From positions 89,157 through 153,156 of the forward strand of contig CALUXS010000005.1 of assembly GCA_944324805.1 (NCBI GenBank): a DNA stretch of 64,000 nucleotides, in the 5' to 3' direction. Below, one piece after another: positions 1 to 8,377 of the stretch. The position numbers were made by a program, and so were the translations under genes. Numbering within the stretch: position 1 is the first letter of the stretch; every line of letters starts with the position of its first letter. Under the pieces are notes generated by a model, which saw only the letters and a program-made list of their open reading frames with translations, did not search any database and had not been told where the DNA came from. The DNA is from an uncultured Acholeplasmatales bacterium. Its GTDB lineage: Bacteria; Bacillota_I; Bacilli_A; Acholeplasmatales; Anaeroplasmataceae.

Positions 1-55
1 TATTTTCTTCTTTTGCTATATTAAATAGTGCCTTTGCATATTCATCTGCAATCAT
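1..55 (-). CDS. atpH: ATP synthase F1 subunit delta, N-terminal fragment (runs off window)
   Basis: Only the first 18 codons are inside the window. The translation begins MIADEYAKALFNIAKEEN, the usual start of the delta (OSCP) subunit that links the F1 head to the b stalk. The ATG overlaps the atpF stop codon by one base (TAATG), which implies translational coupling. The rest lies beyond the left edge. The call rests on the N-terminal motif and the gene order a-c-b-delta. Confidence 0.85.
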   Translation of the reverse strand, partial: MIADEYAKALFNIAKEEN

Positions 56-618
56 TACTTTGCACCTTCTTTAATAATATCATCGACTACATCCATATAT
101 TTTTCTGGATTAATTTCTTTAGCAACAATCTTATTTGCAGCTAAGAAAGCTATATTTATAATTTCTTCACGAATTTTATCCCTCATATTATTAACTTCTT
201 GAGCAATTTCTTCTTTTGAGGCTTCTAAACGTCTTTTTGCTTCATCTTTAGCGTTTTGTACAATCTCATCTTTTTGCATATTTCCTTCTTTTATTGCTTC
301 CTCAATAAGACGTTTTACCTCTTTTTTAGATTCCTCATATTCTAAATTTAATTTTTCTTCTAACGAAAAAGCTCTTTTCTTTGCTTCTTCTGCATCTTGA
401 AGTGCTTTGTCTATAGCATCTTGCTTTTTCTCAATTAAATTAGTAATTGGCTTCCAAAGAAAAAACCTTACCACTAAGAAAATTATTAAAGTGCTGGCCA
501 TTTGAATCAAAAAATCTCTAATTGATTCAAATGTAAATCCTGAACTTCCTAATGGCCCTAAACATACATTTATAATTTCTGCAATCTTATCTAATGCATC
601 TTGAAGTGCAAAAATCAT
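55..618 (-). CDS. atpF: ATP synthase F0 subunit b
   Basis: This is the peripheral-stalk subunit, 187 residues. A single membrane helix lies near residues 36-55 and is followed by a long charged helix rich in Glu, Lys and Ala, typical of the dimeric b stalk. The first 30 or so residues before the helix are a longer N-terminal segment than in most b subunits. It sits between atpE and atpH in the conserved order. The ATG is preceded by a GAGGTGAT ribosome site. Membrane-anchored with a cytoplasmic stalk. Confidence 0.95.
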   Translation of the reverse strand: MIFALQDALDKIAEIINVCLGPLGSSGFTFESIRDFLIQMASTLIIFLVVRFFLWKPITNLIEKKQDAIDKALQDAEEAKKRAFSLEEKLNLEYEESKKEVKRLIEEAIKEGNMQKDEIVQNAKDEAKRRLEASKEEIAQEVNNMRDKIREEIINIAFLAANKIVAKEINPEKYMDVVDDIIKEGAK

Positions 619-635
619 AAAATCACCTCGTTAAA

Positions 636-923
636 CTATTTATTAACTAACATGATAGCCATGATAAAACCATATAAAGCACCTGTTTCAGTAATGGCTT
701 GTCCTATAATCATAGTTACAGTAATTTTTCCTGAAGCATCTGGTTGTCTTCCGATTGCTTCTACTGCCTTCATTGCAGCTAAACCTTCACCTAAACAGCT
801 CATAGCTGGGGCAATACAACAAATTCCAGCTGCTAAGTAAGCAAAAGCTCTACTATAATATTCATTTGGAACTGTTTCTAAAAAATTTACAACAAATGTT
901 GCAATTTGTGTTAAAATAGTCAT
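636..923 (-). CDS. atpE: ATP synthase F0 subunit c, two-carboxylate type
   Basis: This is the rotor-ring proteolipid, 95 residues, with two membrane helices joined by the polar loop GRQPDASGK (58-66). Helix 2 has the ion-binding Glu79 in GQAITETG. Helix 1 has Glu46 in the GEG position where Na+-type c subunits usually have Gln. Thr80 keeps the hydroxyl next to the carboxylate, and Gly81 replaces the usual Thr. A helix-1 plus helix-2 carboxylate pair is known from the Fusobacterium nucleatum Na+ c-ring, so Na+ coupling is plausible but inferred. About 15 extra residues precede helix 1. Confidence 0.95.
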   Translation of the reverse strand: MTILTQIATFVVNFLETVPNEYYSRAFAYLAAGICCIAPAMSCLGEGLAAMKAVEAIGRQPDASGKITVTMIIGQAITETGALYGFIMAIMLVNK

Positions 924-934
924 AATTTACTCCT

Positions 935-1603
935 TTATACAAAAATTTTTTCGCTATCATCTATTTTCATAGATGTAAAAATAATACTAAGCATTACGAA
1001 AACTAACGCTTGAATTGAACCAGAAAACAAATCTAAAACTACATTTAAAACTGGCATTATAGGAATTGCAGCCCATGAAAAAGCCCCAATGACTAGAGAT
1101 GAAATGACTGTTCCAGCAAGCATATTACCTGTAATTCTTAAACATAATGAAAGTGGAAAAGAAAATTCACCGATTATATTGATTGGAAGTAAAATAGGAA
1201 TTGGAGTCACAAAAGATTTCATATAACCAATAACTCCATTTGATACGATACCAGTTATTTGAATAATAAAAAATGAGATTACTGCTAATGCTGCATTCAC
1301 CATAATATAAGATGTAGGTGGTGTTATTCCCCATATTGAAGAAGTGTTTGAGATAAATAGAAAGATACCTAAAGCACAAAAATATGGTGCATAACTTTTC
1401 CATCTCTTTCCAATATATGATTTCACAAAATTATTTATTGTTTCGACTAAAAAAATTAATGGAACTAACCATTTTGGTGTTTTTTCTAAAGGATCTATTT
1501 TTCTTACTTTAAGATATATGATAAAAGATACTATACTAATAATGATGGTTAAGCAAATTGTTGACTTAATTTGTCCAGGCATTTCTCTAAAATATTCTAA
1601 CAT
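935..1603 (-). CDS. atpB: ATP synthase F0 subunit a
   Basis: This is the stator channel subunit, 222 residues and mostly hydrophobic. The essential arginine is Arg156 in LCLRITGNMLAG, matching the LRLFGN motif that faces the c-ring. The C-terminal helices (residues 160-212) follow the family pattern. Stop and start codons abut the upstream atpI-like gene (overlap at 1603), and atpE follows 12 bases downstream. Confidence 0.95.
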   Translation of the reverse strand: MLEYFREMPGQIKSTICLTIIISIVSFIIYLKVRKIDPLEKTPKWLVPLIFLVETINNFVKSYIGKRWKSYAPYFCALGIFLFISNTSSIWGITPPTSYIMVNAALAVISFFIIQITGIVSNGVIGYMKSFVTPIPILLPINIIGEFSFPLSLCLRITGNMLAGTVISSLVIGAFSWAAIPIMPVLNVVLDLFSGSIQALVFVMLSIIFTSMKIDDSEKIFV

Positions 1604-2010
1604 TAGTATAACACCTTCTCTCTAAGTACTAGTGATGATACTATAACAACAACTCTTGTATCTAAATAACCAATAATTAAAGCTATTAAATTAAATTTTT
1701 CATCTTTTACGTAATATTGAAAATATGAAAAAATACCTAAAACTGCTAGCAATAAAATTAACTTTAATAATAAATATAATAAGAAATGATTGACTGGCTT
1801 TTCTCCTTCTTTTAAGACTCTAGCTTGCCTAATCATACTCTTGCCATTTTGCAATAAAATACTAAAACATACCAAACCAGTTAAGTTACCAAAAATAAAA
1901 CTAAAAATATACTTATTAAATGATGTAAAAGCTATAATTAATGATACAATACCTGCGACAATTATTGTTCCGATATTTACCCAAATAGCCAATTTATATA
2001 AACGTTCCAT
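1603..2010 (-). CDS. atpI: ATP synthase subunit I-like membrane protein
   Basis: A 135-residue protein with four predicted membrane helices (about 9-30, 34-54, 76-96, 104-128), directly before subunit a. Position, size and topology fit the poorly conserved ATP synthase I family, thought to help c-ring assembly and possibly ion supply. It starts right after the TAG stop of the small AtpZ-like gene. Family assignment rests on context and topology more than on sequence motifs. Confidence 0.7.
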   Translation of the reverse strand: MERLYKLAIWVNIGTIIVAGIVSLIIAFTSFNKYIFSFIFGNLTGLVCFSILLQNGKSMIRQARVLKEGEKPVNHFLLYLLLKLILLLAVLGIFSYFQYYVKDEKFNLIALIIGYLDTRVVVIVSSLVLREKVLY

Positions 2011-2214
2011 CTATTGCTTGTCACCTCCAACTGTTAAAACCATTTTGATGAAAATCGTCAAGGCAACAATTATCCCTAAAACAGAAAAAATACCAGCTAG
2101 CGTATAAGAGTCATTATCAATGAATCTTCCTAAAAAATATCCACCAACTGCCAATAAAATAAGCAGTATTAAACCTTGTGTTACAACAGCATAATAGGTA
2201 GCTAGTTTTTTCAT
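2011..2214 (-). CDS. atpZ: AtpZ/AtpI-type small membrane protein of the ATP synthase operon
   Basis: About 67 residues from the ATG at 2214, with two membrane helices separated by GYFLGRFIDN, the GxxxGxxxD pattern of the AtpZ/putative F0F1 subunit family. A longer frame starts at 2253 but would overlap upp, so I chose the start just after the upp stop (2216). AtpZ with AtpI has been proposed to form an Mg2+/Ca2+ channel and to aid synthase assembly. The stop is TAG, showing this codon terminates normally here. Confidence 0.75.
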   Translation of the reverse strand: MKKLATYYAVVTQGLILLILLAVGGYFLGRFIDNDSYTLAGIFSVLGIIVALTIFIKMVLTVGGDKQ

Positions 2215-2215
2215 A

Positions 2216-2839
2216 TTATTTAGTTCCAAAAAGACGATCGCCACAATCTCCAAGTCCTGGAACTATATAACCATTCTCATTTAATTTTTCATCAAGACTT
2301 GCAAGATAAATTCTTATATCAGGATGAGCCTTTTCAAGAGCAGAAACTCCTTCTGGTGCACCAACTAATCCAACGAAACGAATATCTTTAGCTCCTTCTT
2401 CCTTCAATACATCTATTGCGGCGATAGCACTACCACCAGTAGCCAACATAGGATCTACAACTAAACAAATGCCATTTTTTATTGTATTAGGTAGTTTGCA
2501 AAAATACTTATGAGGTTCAAGGGTTTCTTCATCCCTATATAAACCAATAAAACCAACCTTTGCTGTAGGTATCAAATTTCTTATTCCATCAACCATACCC
2601 AACCCAGCACGTAAAATTGGAACTATTACTACTTCACAATCTAACTCTGGTTGTTTTGATTTACAAATAGGCGTTTCAATTACTATATCATGAGTAGGAA
2701 AATCCTTACTTATTTCATATGCCATTAAACCAGCAATTTCACTTACATTCTGATAAAAATCTTTTGTGGAAGTATCTTTTTTTCTTATGTTAGTTAATTT
2801 ATGTTTTACTAAAGAATGATTTAAAACAAATACTCCCAT
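2216..2839 (-). CDS. upp: Uracil phosphoribosyltransferase
   Basis: Converts uracil and PRPP to UMP for pyrimidine salvage in the cytoplasm. The 207-residue length is standard. The PRPP-binding loop [12 protein letters not shown] is intact, and the C-terminal [11 protein letters not shown] end matches the uracil-binding region of the family. Its ATG overlaps the rpiB stop by one base (TAATG). The rpiB-upp-atp order is common in Bacillota. Confidence 0.97.
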   Translation of the reverse strand: MGVFVLNHSLVKHKLTNIRKKDTSTKDFYQNVSEIAGLMAYEISKDFPTHDIVIETPICKSKQPELDCEVVIVPILRAGLGMVDGIRNLIPTAKVGFIGLYRDEETLEPHKYFCKLPNTIKNGICLVVDPMLATGGSAIAAIDVLKEEGAKDIRFVGLVGAPEGVSALEKAHPDIRIYLASLDEKLNENGYIVPGLGDCGDRLFGTK

Positions 2840-3282
2840 TATTTTCCCTCGATATCTGTTATTTTATTTACTCTTCTTATATGACGTTCCCCATTAGAAA
2901 AAGGTGTAGTTAACCATGTATCTACTATTTTTTTAGCTGTTTCAAAATCAACTAAACATGCACCTAGTGCTAAACAATTTGAATCATTATGTTCTCTTGT
3001 TATTTTTGCAATTTCAGGTTTATCAACTAAAGCACAACGTACTCCTTTTACTTTGTTCGCTACAATAGACATTCCAATTCCTGTAGTGCACATTACTATT
3101 GCTCTATCAACTTTGCCTTCTTGTAACAATTTGCATGCAGCAAAGCCAAAATCAGGATAGTCACAACTATCTAAAGAATTTGTTCCACAATCAACTAATT
3201 CATATCCCTCTCTTAATAAGTATTCTTTTAAACGTGCCTTTAAAACTAAAGCACCATGATCACACGCTAATGAAATTTTCAT
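2839..3282 (-). CDS. rpiB: Ribose-5-phosphate isomerase B
   Basis: A LacAB/RpiB-family sugar-phosphate isomerase, 147 residues, interconverting ribose 5-phosphate and ribulose 5-phosphate. The N-terminal ACDHGA motif and the CTTGIGMSI active-site loop with its catalytic Cys are present, as is the later [11 protein letters not shown] segment. It is the first gene of the operon into upp and the atp genes. A GGGAG site precedes the ATG. Galactose-6-phosphate isomerase (LacB) is the alternative, but the upp/atp context favours RpiB. Confidence 0.92.
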   Translation of the reverse strand: MKISLACDHGALVLKARLKEYLLREGYELVDCGTNSLDSCDYPDFGFAACKLLQEGKVDRAIVMCTTGIGMSIVANKVKGVRCALVDKPEIAKITREHNDSNCLALGACLVDFETAKKIVDTWLTTPFSNGERHIRRVNKITDIEGK

Positions 3283-3316
3283 AAAAAGCGCTCCCTTCTA
3301 CACTATATTTATATTT

Positions 3317-3345
3317 ATTATAACATATAAATAGCTTAAATAAAA
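3317..3345 (-). promoter_or_regulatory. Promoter of rpiB-upp-atp operon
   Basis: On the minus strand a TATAAT -10 (3317-3322) is preceded by TGT, making an extended -10, and by TTTTAT 17 bases upstream as a weak -35. It lies about 35 bases before the rpiB start. Confidence 0.6.
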
Positions 3346-3355
3346 CTATAAGAGC

Positions 3356-3385
3356 ATAAAAAAGGTGATGCAAAAGCATCACCTT
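3356..3385 (-). terminator. Rho-independent terminator after the solute-binding protein gene
   Basis: A 10-bp perfect stem (3362-3371 with 3376-3385, AAGGTGATGC arm) with an AAAA loop is followed on the minus strand by a T run. It lies directly after the stop of the lipoprotein gene. Confidence 0.85.
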
Positions 3386-3391
3386 ATAAAA

Positions 3392-5536
3392 TTATTTTAA
3401 GCTTTCTAAATTCTCCATAGAATCAGCATATGCTCTTCTATAAGCTGGCAAGTAGTATTGGTTGATTGGATCAACGTTTGTACTTGATAAAATTGCTTTT
3501 ATTGCAGCATCACTAATCTTAGAAGCATCCTTAATTAATGGTGTATAACCACAAGTACTATTTGAACTATCTTCTTTCCATAAGTCTGCAAAGTATTTAC
3601 AATTTGCATCGATAGTTGTTGTTTCATTTGGTTGTAATGCAAATGTAGATGGAACACATGAGAAGAATGTACCAGTTGTAGAAGTAACTGTAATATACAT
3701 AGAACCATACTTAATTGCTAATGAAACATTTTCCATACCTGCTTGTAAAGAAGCACCCATATTTTGATAGTCTAAACCATCAGAACGAATATGTCCAATA
3801 CCTTGAGTAGAACCAACAAATTGACGATAATAATCATTCCAGTTCTTTGAGCGAGCCTTCATATCTTCTAAAACTTTATTAGCAATAACAACAGATGTTT
3901 TATTATTAACAATCATAACACCATCATCAGTACTATTTGGATCTGGATCAACACGATTACCGTTTTCATCATATGTAGTTACAGCCTTACGGAAGTCAGT
4001 TGTATTTGGACCATAATCTTGTAAATCTGCACCTTCATCAGTGAACATGTAATCCATAATAGCTAATACCTTATCTAAAACAGCATCATCACATGTAGTA
4101 GGTACAACCCAACCACCATCTTTTAATGCACGAGCATCTTCAGAGAAATGGAAGAAATTATTTAAATCTTCACCATTAGGGCCTTCTTCAACATCCCATT
4201 TTGCAACTGGTGGTAAAACAGCTGTATAAATTGGAGTTGCTGTACCTTCACCACAATATGGAGATGTAGTACCTGTATAATCATAAGAAGAGAAACCTGT
4301 ACCTTTACTTAAGAATTCTTTACGCCATTCATTCTTTGGAACACCACCGAAACCTTTATCATAGTTATCAATGATTAATCCTTCTTGATACATTTGATTT
4401 AATTTTTGGAATGCTTTATAAGTATCTTCATTAATACGAGCATCTTGTAATTCGCCATTTTTGTCAAAATAGAACTTTTCAGATTCAGCTGAAATACCTC
4501 TTACACCGAAGAATGATGCTAATTCAATAACACCTTTTTGACGGTTAGCCTCACCATTACGTGTAAAGAATACGTTAACTGTATCAGTACCTGTTAAATA
4601 TTGAGGATTTGTCTTTACAGCACGATACAATGCTACTAAATCATCAACATTATAACATGCACTTGCTGATAAGAATACATCAGAACGATTTGGATATAAA
4701 GCCTTTAATTCGTCATTATAACGATATGCTTTATCAATATAATTACGTAATGCAGTAACTGTATTAACACCATTCAATGTTCCTTGAGCATTTTGTGCAG
4801 TTATAGCAGAAGAGTGTTCTGGATTACCAACAACCAATTCATATGAACCATTATGTTCTTTATTTACTACAGTAATCTTTTCACCTGTAACATCACCATA
4901 GAATTCTGTATATTTAGCTTCAATAACTGTTGCTGTATCTAATCCTGTAGGAACAGAATCACCATCTAGTAATTTTGTAACAAAATCAGCATTCATCATT
5001 AAATACTTTTCAACTGAATCAACACCATCAAAATAAGGTGTACTATAGATTTTGCCATCAGCTTGTGTTAATTGAGCTTTAATAGATGGATGAGAATCTA
5101 AATATGCTTTGAAATTAGGCATTTGGTCAAGGTGATCAGATAATGCAATTAATTTCTTAGCATTTGCCATATCTTTAGTTTGAGAGTTTGTTGACATAAC
5201 TAAATCAACAGCTTCACCTTTAACTCCTTTGTAACCATCTTGCATATACTTATTTACTGCATTTTTTGTACTTGATTGAGAATAGTCAGCAGCATCGTTA
5301 AAACGAACCCCAAACTTATTTTGTAACTCAACCCAAGTAGGTAACATATCGCCAATTTTTACTTTTTGACCATTTACTAAAGTAGTTGAATCTTGTTGAC
5401 GATAAGTCATACCATTATCACTCTTATAAAGGATAATAGCATCAATAACAGGACGTGTGTCCTTTTCGCCGCATGAAGCCAAGCTTAATGTAGATAAAGT
5501 GGCTAATGCAGCAACACCTAAAATTTTCTTGTTCAT
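3392..5536 (-). CDS. ABC transporter solute-binding lipoprotein (oligosaccharide, probably oligogalacturonide)
   Basis: A 714-residue secreted lipoprotein. The signal peptide ends in the lipobox LASC with the lipidated Cys22. The rest reads as a large family-1-type extracellular sugar-binding protein of the LplA/YtcQ kind that pairs with LplB/LplC permeases. Those permeases are encoded just upstream together with GH28, so pectin fragments are the likely ligand (inference). It has its own promoter and operator at 5649-5677, a leader of about 100 bases and a stem-loop around its ribosome site, which should let it be made in excess over the membrane parts. A strong terminator follows. Confidence 0.88.
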   Translation of the reverse strand: MNKKILGVAALATLSTLSLASCGEKDTRPVIDAIILYKSDNGMTYRQQDSTTLVNGQKVKIGDMLPTWVELQNKFGVRFNDAADYSQSSTKNAVNKYMQDGYKGVKGEAVDLVMSTNSQTKDMANAKKLIALSDHLDQMPNFKAYLDSHPSIKAQLTQADGKIYSTPYFDGVDSVEKYLMMNADFVTKLLDGDSVPTGLDTATVIEAKYTEFYGDVTGEKITVVNKEHNGSYELVVGNPEHSSAITAQNAQGTLNGVNTVTALRNYIDKAYRYNDELKALYPNRSDVFLSASACYNVDDLVALYRAVKTNPQYLTGTDTVNVFFTRNGEANRQKGVIELASFFGVRGISAESEKFYFDKNGELQDARINEDTYKAFQKLNQMYQEGLIIDNYDKGFGGVPKNEWRKEFLSKGTGFSSYDYTGTTSPYCGEGTATPIYTAVLPPVAKWDVEEGPNGEDLNNFFHFSEDARALKDGGWVVPTTCDDAVLDKVLAIMDYMFTDEGADLQDYGPNTTDFRKAVTTYDENGNRVDPDPNSTDDGVMIVNNKTSVVIANKVLEDMKARSKNWNDYYRQFVGSTQGIGHIRSDGLDYQNMGASLQAGMENVSLAIKYGSMYITVTSTTGTFFSCVPSTFALQPNETTTIDANCKYFADLWKEDSSNSTCGYTPLIKDASKISDAAIKAILSSTNVDPINQYYLPAYRRAYADSMENLESLK

Positions 5537-5545
5537 ACATTCATT

Positions 5546-5576
5546 GTAGAACCCCTAGTTCTACTTCCCCTTTCCT
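5546..5576 (-). promoter_or_regulatory. Stem-loop in the ribosome-binding region of the solute-binding protein mRNA
   Basis: A perfect 7-bp stem (GTAGAAC, 5546-5552, with 5558-5564) has a purine-rich TAGGG loop. A second purine-rich stretch, AGGAAAGGGGAA (minus strand, 5565-5576), lies just before it. The ATG is at 5536. Either the loop presents the Shine-Dalgarno sequence or the hairpin brings the upstream one closer to the start. Confidence 0.5.
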
Positions 5577-5648
5577 AAAATAATGAACATGTGGTTTACC
5601 ACAATTATTAAGTTTAAGTTTCCCCAAAACTTCATTTTTTACATATAT

Positions 5649-5677
5649 ATAATACAACACTTTGTAAGTGTTTTCAA
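5649..5677 (-). promoter_or_regulatory. Promoter with operator for the solute-binding protein gene
   Basis: TTGAAA (-35, 5672-5677), 17 bases, then TATTAT (-10, 5649-5654). The spacer holds a perfect palindrome, ACACTT-ACA-AAGTGT (5657-5671). The cre-like box TGTAAGTGTTTTCA (5663-5676) overlaps the -35. This is a typical repressor-site layout. Confidence 0.65.
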
Positions 5678-5713
5678 GAGTTTTTTTCTTCAAAAAACAA
5701 ACAAAATCAAAGA

Positions 5714-7270
5714 CTAATTTTCAACAAATTCTTTAACTTCTACACATTCGAATTTATCATTATTTAAGCCTTCAAATGAAACATTTTTCAAAGTGACTTT
5801 GTCTACATAATTGAATAAAATTCCTCTACCAACCATTGGATCTAAGAAACTCATCATTGCAGGAATTCCTTCTTTTGGATTATCACTATACTTAAAATGA
5901 ACATCATTAAAATTAATTTCAGAAATTGGCTGTTCAGGTAATCCATAGAATGCGCCTGCAGCTACATTAACATTTTCACACCAAATATGATTAAAATTAA
6001 ATTTACCTAAATATGGTGTTCTATCATCAACAGGAAGTTTTTCCTTAGAATACACATATTCTGTTTTTCCATCTGGATCACAATAATAGAACATATTAAT
6101 TACTAATGGTGTTAAAACGTTATTCATCTTTATATTTTCAAAAGTAATTCCATCTATTATGGCATCTTTTCCTCTACCACGACGTGTTTTTATTCTTAAT
6201 CCTCTATCAGTTTCGTTAAAAACACATTTCGTAACTGAAATATCTTTTATACCCCCAGCCATTTCACTTCCTAAAACAACTGCACCATGACCAAAATTCA
6301 TTGAACAGTTTCTAATATTGAAATTTTCTGATGGTTTTTTATACTTTCTTCCCATATAAATTTTTCCTGATTTAATTGCAATGCAATCATCACCAACACT
6401 AAAATGTACACCAATGATATCAACATTTTTACATGATTCAGGGTCACATCCATCTGTGTTAGGAGAATTTTTTGGGCTTATAAGTTTCATATCTATAAAA
6501 CGAATATCCTTTGAAAAATATGGATGCAAGTTCCAAGAAGGTGTATTAGTAACTGTAACACCCTGGAAAGAGACATTTTCACAATTATTTAAAAATACTC
6601 CTCTAGGTCGCCATGCAATTCTTTTAACTCTTACATTTTGCCACCAATCAGAGTTTTGTGCATTACCATCAATAATGCCCTTTCCTATTATGTTAACATT
6701 CTTTACATTTATTCCCGTAATAATACTTGCAAAACAATCTAGAGGATTTCCTTCCCAGCTTCCTAGATTATATTCATCCTTTTCATTTGTCGTATAAATC
6801 ATACCAGGAAGTATAGGATATAAGTTTCTATCTGTTGCACCAACTAAATGTGCTCCTTCTGCTAATTCTATTGTTATATTACTTCTTAAAAAAATTGGAC
6901 CTGTTAAATATTCACCAGCAGGGAAAAAGACTCTTCCACCTTTAGGACAGGCCTCTATTGTAGCTTGTATGAAATTTGTATCTAAAGTTTTACCATCACC
7001 CTTAGCTCCAAATTTTCTTACATTTAGTGAAACATATTCCTTCTTGGTTTTTATAGATAGTGAATATTCATCATCCTCAGTTTTTATTGTAATTGTATAC
7101 TTTGTATTTGGAATTAAATCATAGATTGAGCAAACATTTGTACAAACATCTTTTATAATTAGTGAATTATTTAAATATACATCATACTTATTATTTGAAT
7201 AATATGGTGCATCATTATCAAGTTCTAAAGTTAAACTTCTACTGCTTAAATATATAATATTAAACTGCAT
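5714..7270 (-). CDS. Cytoplasmic GH28 polygalacturonase with N-terminal FnIII-like domain
   Basis: 518 residues. Residues 1-78 form a fibronectin-III-like module, and the rest is a right-handed beta-helix of glycoside hydrolase family 28. The catalytic motifs are all present: NTDG (271-274), GDDC with Asp294 and Asp295, GHG with His328, and RIK (359-361). There is no signal peptide, so it should act in the cytoplasm on imported oligogalacturonides. Exo-acting galacturonosidases often carry this N-terminal module. It is the last gene of the importer operon, 2 bases after a small membrane-protein gene. Exact substrate and endo or exo mode are inferred. Confidence 0.92.
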   Translation of the reverse strand: MQFNIIYLSSRSLTLELDNDAPYYSNNKYDVYLNNSLIIKDVCTNVCSIYDLIPNTKYTITIKTEDDEYSLSIKTKKEYVSLNVRKFGAKGDGKTLDTNFIQATIEACPKGGRVFFPAGEYLTGPIFLRSNITIELAEGAHLVGATDRNLYPILPGMIYTTNEKDEYNLGSWEGNPLDCFASIITGINVKNVNIIGKGIIDGNAQNSDWWQNVRVKRIAWRPRGVFLNNCENVSFQGVTVTNTPSWNLHPYFSKDIRFIDMKLISPKNSPNTDGCDPESCKNVDIIGVHFSVGDDCIAIKSGKIYMGRKYKKPSENFNIRNCSMNFGHGAVVLGSEMAGGIKDISVTKCVFNETDRGLRIKTRRGRGKDAIIDGITFENIKMNNVLTPLVINMFYYCDPDGKTEYVYSKEKLPVDDRTPYLGKFNFNHIWCENVNVAAGAFYGLPEQPISEINFNDVHFKYSDNPKEGIPAMMSFLDPMVGRGILFNYVDKVTLKNVSFEGLNNDKFECVEVKEFVEN

Positions 7271-7272
7271 GC

Positions 7273-7848
7273 CTATAAATTCCTTTCTTTGCTACTTTCA
7301 CTATTTGCCTTTTTGTATTTATGCTTTTTATGAGCATTATAAATAGCATTTTTTATAAACAAATAAATAAAATCCAAGAATATTGCTGCAAGCGCAAATG
7401 TGAATGGATCTATACCATCTAATCCAAAAATGGATAATTTTAATCCTTTACTAACTAAGTAACTATACAAAATAACTATTGGAATAATTACTAGCGGAGC
7501 AATTAATAAGTTAACAAAAAATGATTTAGTGCCCTTCAAATTTACCAAATTATAATAATAGGTATCATCTCTAGAATTTCTCATTAATCTTACAATTTGC
7601 TTTACAATATACTCCTGAGCAAGTGCATAACCAACAATTAACATAATTGTCAAAAATATTGTGGAGTCTTCTGAATTTTCTTTACTCCAAATAAATGAAC
7701 CACCAAATCCAATAAAGAAAAAGACAGCTCCCGCTGCCCAATACTTTAGCAGAAGAATTTTAATCCAGGAAGGGATTTTCGAAAAAACCCCTACCTTATA
7801 TGGACTTGGTTCATTGTTTTGAACACGTTCTTCTTTAAATTTTTTCAT
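7273..7848 (-). CDS. Uncharacterised membrane protein of the pectin importer operon
   Basis: 191 residues, with about four hydrophobic segments (roughly 30-50, 64-82, 110-132, 144-166), a charged N-terminus and a Lys-rich C-terminal tail. I recognise no family motif. A good ribosome site (AAGAGG) precedes the ATG, and it ends 2 bases before GH28, so it is part of the importer operon. A role in pectin-fragment uptake is suggested only by this position. Confidence 0.75.
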   Translation of the reverse strand: MKKFKEERVQNNEPSPYKVGVFSKIPSWIKILLLKYWAAGAVFFFIGFGGSFIWSKENSEDSTIFLTIMLIVGYALAQEYIVKQIVRLMRNSRDDTYYYNLVNLKGTKSFFVNLLIAPLVIIPIVILYSYLVSKGLKLSIFGLDGIDPFTFALAAIFLDFIYLFIKNAIYNAHKKHKYKKANSESSKERNL

Positions 7849-7866
7849 TAAAACCTCTTAATTTTT

Positions 7867-8373
7867 CTAGTCCTTAATTCTATTTTTATCAATAAATTTA
7901 TATGTAAGACCAGCTGCAACTAATGATGAAAGACAAGACACTCCTACAATTGCTATTGAAACAATAGTACTAGTACCAAAAACATCCCATCCTTCATTAT
8001 TCGCTTGAATAAATTGTATTGAATATAAAACACCAAATAATGTCAACAAAATTGAAGTAATTGTAGAAAATATTGCCATACCAACACTTCTTTTAGCTGC
8101 AAATGACATTGCATTAAAAATATTTATACAACCTAATAAAGTCAAAGCAAATAAATAGAATCCAGCATAACTATATTCAGAAGGTAATCCAGCAGATGCT
8201 TCGTAGTGGCTACCTAAGAAAAGTCCAACAAACAAACCAGGAATCATAAATAAAATTGTACATACATTCCAAGGTTTAATCTTGAAAGAATCCTTAATAT
8301 CATAGCATAAATTCTTTAAAAAATTTGTAAATGCTTTGCCAACATTTTTAAAAAACTTTGATAAACTACTCAT
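7867..8373 (-). CDS. Uncharacterised four-helix membrane protein of the pectin importer operon
   Basis: 168 residues from the ATG at 8373, chosen because GGAGGAA lies just upstream; a longer frame would overlap the ATPase gene. An amphipathic, basic N-terminal segment of about 35 residues precedes four membrane helices. No recognisable family. It lies between the importer ATPase and another small membrane protein. Function unknown. Confidence 0.78.
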   Translation of the reverse strand: MSSLSKFFKNVGKAFTNFLKNLCYDIKDSFKIKPWNVCTILFMIPGLFVGLFLGSHYEASAGLPSEYSYAGFYLFALTLLGCINIFNAMSFAAKRSVGMAIFSTITSILLTLFGVLYSIQFIQANNEGWDVFGTSTIVSIAIVGVSCLSSLVAAGLTYKFIDKNRIKD

Positions 8374-8377
8374 ATAA

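Noticed and set aside
601-840. Plus-strand open frame opposite atpE and atpF
   Set aside because: Antisense shadow of a well-supported conserved gene.
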